A stretch of DNA of 64,000 nt, taken from positions 2,232,001 through 2,296,000 of the forward strand of contig NZ_JAKIJS010000001.1 of assembly GCF_021608225.1 (NCBI RefSeq), read 5' to 3'. The translations under genes and the position numbers were made by a program. Source of the DNA: Pseudalkalibacillus berkeleyi (GTDB lineage: Bacteria; Bacillota; Bacilli; Bacillales; Fictibacillaceae). Numbering within the stretch: position 1 is the stretch's first letter; the number at the start of each line of letters is the position of its first letter. The notes below the pieces were generated by a model that was not told the origin of the DNA, ran no database searches, and saw only the letters and a list, made by a program, of their open reading frames with translations. Positions 57,832-64,000 of the stretch are shown here, in pieces.

Positions 57832-59520
57832 TCACTTTGATTTTTGACTTTCAGATGACCTTGTAGCTGGATTCATGAATACATCAAAAAACTGTACAGG
57901 TAATACATCTTTATCTACTTTTTCATGATTCCAAATCAACTTAGAAAACTGTCGGGCAATCAATATTTTCCGCTCTCCACCTAATTTAGCCTCTAATAGA
58001 GCTGAAACACATAAATAGATATCTGCCATAAGGTTTGCAATCGGCTTCGCGTAATACGTCTGCATTTCTGGACTATACTTCTTCAAGAGATGGATGTATT
58101 CATCAAGTTTTTCTAACCCATTCATAACAGGTTGTACGTAAGGTTCAACATGATTTGGAAGAGTTCCTATCAATTCATCCATATGGGACCTGAAGATGAG
58201 CTCTCCATTGTATTTGTTTAACAAGCGCAGCACTTCTAGCCCTAGAATATTCGCAGTACCTTCCCAAACAGTGAGGACTTGCGCATCCCTTAGTAGACGA
58301 GGTGTGACAAAGTCCTCAATGTATCCGTTCCCTCCATGCATTTCAATTGCTTCATGGGAAAATTGTACAGCTTCTTCTGCCGTCCTCATTTTTACTAATG
58401 CAATTAAGAGACGATGGAGAATTTTCTCTTCATCTGTTACCTTTGCGCCATTCTTTCCCATAACTTGATCAAATAGGGCAATTAAACGAAATAGACCACC
58501 AAGTTGTACTTCTTGTCTAACTGTCATGTTTACAAGTGTTTCTTTAATCATCGGATAATTAGCTAACTTCTTTCCAAATGCATCGCGTTGAAAAGCATAT
58601 TTCTTCGACTCATGTGTCGCCCTTCTCATGATTCCGACAGAAGCAACTGCATTACAGACACGAGAAAGGTTTAATGCTTCCATCATGTAATGAAAACCTT
58701 GATCTGCCTTTCCGATCAAGTACGCTTTCGCTCCTTCAAACTCAACCTCTGCAGAAGGAACTGCCCTAACCCCAAGCTTATCCTTCAACCGTCTTATTTT
58801 AATATGATTAAGTACACCGTCTTCCTGTTTCCAAGGGACCAAGAACAAACTCAAACCCTTCGTTCCAGATGGGGCTCCTTCTATTCGGGCAAGGACAGTC
58901 GCAACTCCACAGGCACCAGCATTACTGGCAAAATATTTTTCACCTGTCAAACGATAGTGATCGCCTTCTTTAACTGCAATCGTTTCATTCGCTCCTACAT
59001 CTGATCCACCTTGACGTTCTGTTAAAAATGTCGCCCCTTCATAAAGTTCAGTTTCTCCTGTTGAAAGCACGTGAGGTAGAAACTTCTTCTTCAATTCTTC
59101 ATCCGCATAGTGGTCGATCAAGTAGGAAGTTGCCATCGTCAATGTCACTGGACAGTAGAACCCAGCCTCAGTTTGCGAGAGCAGATACCCTTGTGCGTAA
59201 GAATAAATATAGTTCCCTTTCTGATTCAGTTCGGGAATTTCTTTATGGATATAACCAACGATTCCTTTGTTATAAACTTGTTCAACCGTCTTTTTATACC
59301 CTTCATTCAACCAAATGTGTGAAATATCATTCCCGTGACGATCGAATTTAATCAGTTTAGGTTGTCCTTCACGGTCTGTGTGGACCGCACGTTCATCAAT
59401 TTCAGAACCGCAATGTCCACCAAACTGTTCTAGCTCTTTATATGCCCAGTCTTTCAATGTATCGTCCAAATAATAATCTAAAACAAAACGAAAATTCGGA
59501 TCTTCAAGAAAAAAATTCAA
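57832..59520 (-). CDS. Acyl-CoA dehydrogenase, AidB-like
   Basis: 562 aa, much longer than usual acyl-CoA dehydrogenases (about 380). LSQTEAGFYCPVTLTMATSYL near 114, TLERQGGSDV-type TFLTERQGGSDVGANET near 164-180, LKDKLGVRAVPSAEVEFEGAKAYLIG near 246 and RDAQVLTVWEGTANILGLEVL near 405 (catalytic-type Glu in WEGT). The C-terminal 130 residues are an extra helical domain typical of the AidB family, which includes adaptive-response and isovaleryl-CoA-like enzymes. Co-directional with the VOC gene. Confidence 0.88.
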   Translation of the reverse strand: MNFFLEDPNFRFVLDYYLDDTLKDWAYKELEQFGGHCGSEIDERAVHTDREGQPKLIKFDRHGNDISHIWLNEGYKKTVEQVYNKGIVGYIHKEIPELNQKGNYIYSYAQGYLLSQTEAGFYCPVTLTMATSYLIDHYADEELKKKFLPHVLSTGETELYEGATFLTERQGGSDVGANETIAVKEGDHYRLTGEKYFASNAGACGVATVLARIEGAPSGTKGLSLFLVPWKQEDGVLNHIKIRRLKDKLGVRAVPSAEVEFEGAKAYLIGKADQGFHYMMEALNLSRVCNAVASVGIMRRATHESKKYAFQRDAFGKKLANYPMIKETLVNMTVRQEVQLGGLFRLIALFDQVMGKNGAKVTDEEKILHRLLIALVKMRTAEEAVQFSHEAIEMHGGNGYIEDFVTPRLLRDAQVLTVWEGTANILGLEVLRLLNKYNGELIFRSHMDELIGTLPNHVEPYVQPVMNGLEKLDEYIHLLKKYSPEMQTYYAKPIANLMADIYLCVSALLEAKLGGERKILIARQFSKLIWNHEKVDKDVLPVQFFDVFMNPATRSSESQKSK

Positions 59521-59555
59521 ACGAACACCCCCATGCTTATATTTATTTCAGATCA

Positions 59556-59942
59556 TTACTTAGCTACTTCACTCATCAATGCGAGGGTATTGTCATCTAA
59601 GTCTTTGAAGAATGCCATCCAAACTTCGTGACTCCCCATGTCAGCAATCATATGTGGTTGATCAACGAAAGAAACGCCGTTACTTTTGAATTGTTTATAA
59701 GCTTGCATGATATCTTCTGTGTTGAAGTATATAACAGATCCAGGGTGGTCAAACTGATCGTTCTCTGGTAGTGACAACATCAATTTCACACCATCACAAT
59801 TGAAAAATGCCATGTTTTCCATTGCAAACAATAGCTTCATTCCAAGCGTATCCTTGTAAAAAGCAACTGCCTTGTCCATATCTCTTACATTCAGGTTAAT
59901 TTGTCCAATTTGACTTAATGTGACGTGACTCGTTTTCTCCAT
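59556..59942 (-). CDS. VOC family protein
   Basis: 128 aa: IGQINLNVRDMDKAVAFYKDTLGMKLLFA at the N-terminus and HEVWMAFFKDLDDNTLALMSEV at the C-terminus, two VOC modules with His/Glu-like ligand positions partly kept. Similar to methylmalonyl-CoA epimerase-like or glyoxalase proteins, but without enough to assign. It lies 35 bp upstream of the AidB-like gene, so a shared CoA-thioester substrate is possible. Confidence 0.78.
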   Translation of the reverse strand: MEKTSHVTLSQIGQINLNVRDMDKAVAFYKDTLGMKLLFAMENMAFFNCDGVKLMLSLPENDQFDHPGSVIYFNTEDIMQAYKQFKSNGVSFVDQPHMIADMGSHEVWMAFFKDLDDNTLALMSEVAK

Positions 59943-60022
59943 TATTTCACCCTCATTTTCTAATTGTTAAATACATTATAACTGAATATTCTATCTTTTT
60001 AACAGTTTTTTACAACGCAAAA

Positions 60023-60047
60023 AGAGCCAGCCATTTTGGCTAGCTCT
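60023..60047 (-). terminator. Terminator of the metalloprotease gene
   Basis: AGAGCTAGCC / GGCTGGCTCT (one mismatch) with T5 on the minus strand. Confidence 0.75.
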
Positions 60048-60066
60048 TCCTCATTTGAATTACTGA

Positions 60067-60864
60067 TTAGTTTCCATACCAGTATTCATTTTGTTCAATT
60101 TGATTGTCATGATCTTGATCCCAGTAATCTACGCTATAAGAGTAGTCATAATTCATGATGCATCGAATTCCACTACCTTGTGGATCATGTCCAAGACCAA
60201 AGTTATGTGAGAATTCGTGTTGTGCAGCATGCCAAGTGTTTGTTGTACCTTGATCCAAGTTTACACTAAAAGCACTTCCGCTTGGAGCTGATGAATAAAC
60301 GTAAGCAATTCCTCCAGCATCGAAATTAGCATCTCTTGTAAATCCGACTACAAAGTCATAAGAATAGCCAGACCAATCATTACTGAGGTCAGATAAGATA
60401 GCTGAAGCATTGCTACCTTGAGAAGACCAGTTTCCTAATGCTTTTACTTGGAAATCAATGTTGTGATCACGATAGAACGCATTGTCAGCACTTTCAACAG
60501 CATTTTGGATACGTGTTTGCCAATCGCTATATTGTGCTCTATATTCTTCATCAGCAACTGCCAATACCGTCACGACTCTAGTTGCAGCTGCCGCTTGCAT
60601 CATCGTGTCTTTTGAACGAGTATTGCTTTTGAATGACCGCTTTCCAACTTCTTTTCCTTTTTCGTCCAAGATTGTTGCATTTGAATCTGATTCTACCTTC
60701 GCAGGCTTCATGCTTCTGTCATTCATGTTCTCTTTTGCTTTAGGTAGGACTTCGATCTTTGGCTGGCTTACATCTTTACCTGCATCTTTTGCTTCAGTAA
60801 TTCCTGGAACAAGTGCAACAGACAGTGCGAGTGACATAGATAGAAATGATTTTGCTAACTTCAA
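60067..60864 (-). CDS. Secreted zinc metalloprotease (metzincin)
   Basis: 265 aa with a clear signal peptide (1-25, cut after ITEA), a pro-region (about 26-92, with RSKDTMMQAAAA) and a catalytic domain. The metzincin motif HEFSHNFGLGHD lies near 217-228 (three His and Asp), with a Met-turn in RCIMNYDYS near 236-244. This resembles the M12B/reprolysin-like secreted proteases of Bacillus. It is probably extracellular. GGGGAGG precedes the ATG. Monocistronic. Confidence 0.88.
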   Translation of the reverse strand: MKLAKSFLSMSLALSVALVPGITEAKDAGKDVSQPKIEVLPKAKENMNDRSMKPAKVESDSNATILDEKGKEVGKRSFKSNTRSKDTMMQAAAATRVVTVLAVADEEYRAQYSDWQTRIQNAVESADNAFYRDHNIDFQVKALGNWSSQGSNASAILSDLSNDWSGYSYDFVVGFTRDANFDAGGIAYVYSSAPSGSAFSVNLDQGTTNTWHAAQHEFSHNFGLGHDPQGSGIRCIMNYDYSYSVDYWDQDHDNQIEQNEYWYGN

Positions 60865-61427
60865 AAAAAAACCTCCCCAAAATTTTTACAATATGCGCGC
60901 GCTATAATATAGGAATTAGCTCAATCTATGTCAGATTCCTTCATTTTGATGTTGGGAAAAAGCTGTTATAAAAGCACTTAGAAAAGGGCTCTTAAAAGAT
61001 GATATTTCCCATTATTGCTAATGTAATAGTTTTATCATTAAGATAAGCTCCACTTTTTTACTAGGCATTAACTTAGTAATAGTAAATAGTACATACATAA
61101 GAATTCATTTCTATTAATAGAATCCATATCTAGGTATGAAGGAGGCTAATAATTGATTGTTTTGCATTGTTGACAATCCGAAGGTCTCATATGTTACTTT
61201 TTTACCTTCTGAAAATAGTGAATATATACCTATTAAATTAGAAAAGTTTAGTTATTAAATGAAATCTCATGTTCATTCATGGTATTTTAGGCTTATTATC
61301 CACCCATATGAAAGCGCTTTCTGTTTTCGCGCTTATCAAAAAAATACACCCCGAATTTTACATTCGACATGATTCGTGTAAAATAATAAATCGTTAGAAA
61401 AATGTATTTTTTGAAAGGAGAGATTTG
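60865..61427. other. Intergenic region with cre-like site, no convincing gene
   Basis: 560 bp between the protease and BCCT genes. It holds the protease promoter region, a GAAGGAGG at 61138-61145 followed by only a 33-codon TTG frame (61157-61258, probably spurious), and the cre-like site at 61309. No conserved RNA was recognised. Confidence 0.5.
61309..61322 (+). promoter_or_regulatory. cre site (CcpA binding), upstream of BCCT gene
   Basis: TGAAAGCGCTTTCT matches the Bacillus cre consensus TGWAANCGNTNWCA at all but the last base and is nearly palindromic. It lies about 106 bp before the transporter start, which fits carbon catabolite control of the gene. Confidence 0.65.
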
Positions 61428-62981
61428 GTGGATAAGAAAAACGGGATTATAGATTGGCCAACATTTATTGGCGCATTCGTCTTATTACTATCAGTTACCG
61501 TTCCATTAATTTTGTTCCCAAAACAGGGTGAAGCGGTTCTAAGTATGATGAACACCTTCGTCACTGGCAATTTCGGTGTACTTTACCTTGTATTTGGTTT
61601 AGGTACACTCATTTTTCTCATATATGTTGCATTTAGTAAATATGGAAAAATTCAAATGGGAAAAGATATCAAGCCTGAATTCTCAAATTTTTCATGGGCA
61701 GCGATGCTTTTCTGTGCAGGAATTGGATCTAGTGTTTTATATTGGGGGACGATTGAGTGGGCATACTATTACACTTCTCCACCATTAGGAGTAGAGCCGA
61801 ATTCCACTGAAGCGATTCAATGGGCATCTTCTTATGGAATCTTTCATTGGGGTCCGGTTGCGTGGGCAATTTACTGCCTACCTGCCTTACCAATAGCCTA
61901 TTTCTATTATGTACGTAAAAAGCCAGTTTTGAAAATCAGTGAAGCTTGCCGACCATTAATTGGTAAACGCGCTGATGGTCCTTTAGGGAAAGTCATTGAT
62001 ATTCTATTTATCTTTGGTTTATTAGGAGGAGCAGGAACGACGCTTGCCCTCGGTACACCACTCATTGCAGCAGGATTGAACAACATGTTTGGTTGGGAAG
62101 AAACGCTTTCTTTGAAAACGTATATCCTAGTCATTTGTACAGTTATCTTTGCAATTAGTGCCTATTCTGGTCTTAAGAAAGGAATACGAGTACTGAGTGA
62201 CGTGAACCTATGGTTGACATTCCTATTACTTGGATTCGTATTAATCGTTGGTCCGACTGTATTCTTAACAGAAACGACGATTAATAGTATTGGTTTAATA
62301 GCAGATAACTTTTTCCATATGGCTACATGGACAGAGCCATTCAATAATATGGGACCGTTTGAGAAAACCAGCTTCCCAGAATATTGGACAGTCTTTTATT
62401 GGGCTTGGTGGCTTGTATATGCTCCGTTCATCGGGTTGTTCATCGCAAAAATTTCTCGTGGCCGTACGGTAAAACAAATGATTTTAGGTACAATTTTGTA
62501 TGGTACACTCGGTTGTGTATTGTACTTTGGACTACTAGGAAACTACGGACTATATTTAGAGCTAAGTGGACAATTCTCTGTTGTTGATGTCTTGAACAAC
62601 GAAGGTGCACCAGCAGCAATCATGGGAACATTAGAGCAGCTTCCATTGGATTGGATTGTCATTCCGGTCTTTATCGTTCTAGCCATTATTTTCTTAGCAA
62701 CGACATTTGATTCTGGTTCTTACATTCTAGCAGCTGTCGTTCAAAATTATGTAGAGGATGAGCCAGTGAAATGGAACCGTTTATTCTGGGCATTCGCACT
62801 ATCCTTCCTACCACTCATTTTGATGTATATCGGAGGACTTTCGAGTCTTCAGACAGCAAGTATTATTGGAGGATTTCCACTCTTGATCATCATGACGATG
62901 CTTGCGATCTCCTTCATTAAAGCTGCAGACCACGATATGCTCATGGCGAAAAAGAAGAAAGAACAAAAGAAAGCTAGCTAA
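61428..62981 (+). CDS. BCCT-family glycine betaine/carnitine/choline transporter
   Basis: 517 aa with twelve predicted helices. BCCT signatures: FSWAAMLFCAGIGSSVLYWGTIEWAYYY near 77-104, WASSYGIFHWGPVAWAIYCLPALPIAYFYY near 130, and YWTVFYWAWWLVYAPFIGLFIAKISRGRTV near 322-351, the last holding the Trp box of the substrate site. Family members import betaine, carnitine or choline. The distant carnitine operon (37-40 kb) makes carnitine or betaine a sensible substrate. AAAGGAG favours the GTG at 61428 over the adjacent TTG. A cre-like site precedes it. Confidence 0.92.
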   Translation: MDKKNGIIDWPTFIGAFVLLLSVTVPLILFPKQGEAVLSMMNTFVTGNFGVLYLVFGLGTLIFLIYVAFSKYGKIQMGKDIKPEFSNFSWAAMLFCAGIGSSVLYWGTIEWAYYYTSPPLGVEPNSTEAIQWASSYGIFHWGPVAWAIYCLPALPIAYFYYVRKKPVLKISEACRPLIGKRADGPLGKVIDILFIFGLLGGAGTTLALGTPLIAAGLNNMFGWEETLSLKTYILVICTVIFAISAYSGLKKGIRVLSDVNLWLTFLLLGFVLIVGPTVFLTETTINSIGLIADNFFHMATWTEPFNNMGPFEKTSFPEYWTVFYWAWWLVYAPFIGLFIAKISRGRTVKQMILGTILYGTLGCVLYFGLLGNYGLYLELSGQFSVVDVLNNEGAPAAIMGTLEQLPLDWIVIPVFIVLAIIFLATTFDSGSYILAAVVQNYVEDEPVKWNRLFWAFALSFLPLILMYIGGLSSLQTASIIGGFPLLIIMTMLAISFIKAADHDMLMAKKKKEQKKAS

Positions 62982-62985
62982 CTAC

Positions 62986-63010
62986 AAGCTGCCCCATAGT
63001 CGGGCAGCTT
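62986..63010 (+). terminator. Terminator after BCCT gene
   Basis: AAGCTGCCC / GGGCAGCTT perfect 9-bp stem with T6. Confidence 0.9.
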
Positions 63011-63107
63011 TTTTACATAGTTCCCGCGTTCATCCTCCTATTAAACATCCATTTTCAAGAAAATGAACCCTTTCTAATGCTATACTTTTATTAATTGGAG
63101 GGATTAT

Positions 63108-63680
63108 ATGTCAGATATACATATGCAAGGTGAAAAAGTTATTTTAAGAGATTTAAGGTTGGAGGATCTTGATGACCTTTTTTATTGGGAATATGAAGCG
63201 ACTGATCGTGAACATTTAAGATGGAACGGACCATATTATAAGCGACCAATAATGACGAGAGAAGAATACAAACAGCTTTTCAAATCCAAATTTGATACGA
63301 TATTGGCTGGTGAAACGAGACAGATTCTTGTTATTGAAGTACATGGGCGATTGATTGGAACCGTCAACTGGTACTGGGAAGATGAAGTGACGAACTGGTT
63401 AAGCAACGGCATTGTCATTTTCGATTCAAGATATTGGTCCGGTGGTTATGGAACTGAAGCATTTACATTATGGACAGATTATATTTTTAAAAATATTGAT
63501 GTTATAAGAGTTGGGATTTCTACTTGGTCAGGAAACGAAAGAATGATGAAGCTTGCCACAAAGGTTGGCATGATTGAAGAAGCTCGCATTCGAAAAGCAC
63601 GTATAGTTGAAGGAGAATATTATGATGCAATAAAAATGGGCGTCTTAAGAGAAGAGTGGGAAGAAAGATATACAAATTAA
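63108..63680 (+). CDS. GNAT family N-acetyltransferase (RimJ/RimL-like)
   Basis: 190 aa. LRDLRLEDLDDLFYWE at the N-terminus, GIVIFDSRYWSGGYGTEAFTLWTDYIF near 100-126 with the acetyl-CoA pyrophosphate loop, and TWSGNERMMKLATKVGMIEEARIRKARIVEGEYYDAIKMGVLREEW at the C-terminus match the RimJ/RimL-type protein or aminoglycoside-like acetyltransferases of Bacillus. The substrate is unknown. GGAGGG precedes the ATG. Confidence 0.88.
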   Translation: MSDIHMQGEKVILRDLRLEDLDDLFYWEYEATDREHLRWNGPYYKRPIMTREEYKQLFKSKFDTILAGETRQILVIEVHGRLIGTVNWYWEDEVTNWLSNGIVIFDSRYWSGGYGTEAFTLWTDYIFKNIDVIRVGISTWSGNERMMKLATKVGMIEEARIRKARIVEGEYYDAIKMGVLREEWEERYTN

Positions 63681-63923
63681 TTAGATCGTATTCTTTCTGT
63701 CTATCTTCAGAAAAAGGATAGCGAATAGGACGAGTATAAATATCAATAATAATAGAGGTATACCTATATGTATCGCAAAATAACCTTGTAACTTGATGGA
63801 TTCAGATGTTTTCTCTAAATAAACACTATAGTCAAACAAATCGTTTAAATGCTTTCCAGAACTTACTATAATTAAAACGATCAAACTAGAAATACATATC
63901 ATCATTCCATATAAAAACTTCAT
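63681..63923 (-). CDS. Small membrane protein, unknown
   Basis: 80 aa with two predicted helices (about 2-22 and 50-74) joined by an external loop HLNDLFDYSVYLEKTSESIKLQGY. It has no recognised family. GGGAGG nine bases upstream fixes the ATG at 63923; the frame runs on to 63977. Its stop abuts the stop of the GNAT gene, so the two genes are convergent. Confidence 0.6.
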   Translation of the reverse strand: MKFLYGMMICISSLIVLIIVSSGKHLNDLFDYSVYLEKTSESIKLQGYFAIHIGIPLLLLIFILVLFAILFLKIDRKNTI

Positions 63924-64000
63924 ACTCAAATGCCTCCCTTCTAGTAATTTTACGTCATTCGTTTCATAAGGTTTCAATTTTCTATGTTTAAAATGAATTT

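Noticed and set aside
61157-61258. 33-codon TTG frame after GAAGGAGG
   Set aside because: Spacing from the RBS is too long (11 nt) and the product resembles nothing known.
1-64000. tRNA, rRNA, prophage or integrative element
   Set aside because: No tRNA- or rRNA-like sequence, integrase, phage structural gene or att repeat was seen.

Overview
The window is low-GC Firmicute DNA, most likely from an endospore-forming Bacillaceae species. It carries an SspH-type spore protein, a LiaFSR envelope-stress system, type 2 IPP isomerase (Fni), YdjO and HU homologues, strong AGGAGG ribosome binding sites, and frequent TTG/GTG starts. Carnitine catabolism, a BCCT transporter and a BASS transporter fit a marine, saline or alkaline habitat, but that is inference. 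No rRNA, tRNA, intact prophage, intact IS or CRISPR array was seen.

Layout. 0-7.3 kb: YdiI-like thioesterase, MacB-type ABC exporter, sspH, liaFSR, DksA-like protein, ydjO, HU. 7.3-12.4 kb: SDR, nitronate monooxygenase, a tandem pair of putative C-rich small RNAs, fdhD-moaA, DUF4383. 12.5-15.3 kb: a GAF-STAS gene broken by an in-frame TGA, then an ECF sigma factor with its DUF4179 partner. 15.3-24.8 kb: minus-strand catabolic block of DUF3830, SoxB-like oxidase, creatinase-N protein and M24 peptidase; a VOC / QueA-like / SDR operon; a second amino-acid oxidase; and a BASS transporter with a GlcD-like dehydrogenase. 25-31 kb: fni, DUF2200, and an operon of a membrane protein, CcdA, TlpA and a two-component system. 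31-37 kb: accessory region with VOC, an orphan MraY-like enzyme, two GNATs, a frameshifted pseudogene, DUF817 and an XRE/DUF2975 pair. 37.3-40.5 kb: carnitine degradation genes divergent from a TetR regulator. 40.6-45 kb: extracytoplasmic TIM-barrel-like protein, M14 carboxypeptidase, LysM-CAP protein, and two arrays of degenerate 21-bp repeats. 45-49.5 kb: AGCS and MFS transporters, a guanidine-I riboswitch controlling an SMR pair, and a cupin. 49.6-60 kb: five-gene fatty-acid beta-oxidation operon, IDEAL-domain protein, membrane proteins with an XRE regulator, IS3 remnant, AidB-like dehydrogenase and VOC. 60-64 kb: secreted metzincin, BCCT transporter behind a cre-like site, GNAT, small membrane protein.

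How it fits together. Much of the window serves uptake and oxidation of organic nitrogen and carbon compounds: carnitine, methylated or cyclic amino compounds, hydroxy acids and fatty acids. The rest is mostly envelope sensing and export (Lia, ABC, CcdA/TlpA-TCS, ECF, SMR). The most unusual items are the duplicated small RNA, the TGA-interrupted GAF-STAS gene with a hairpin just after the TGA, the split creatinase-N/M24 pair, the orphan MraY, and the 21-bp repeat family.
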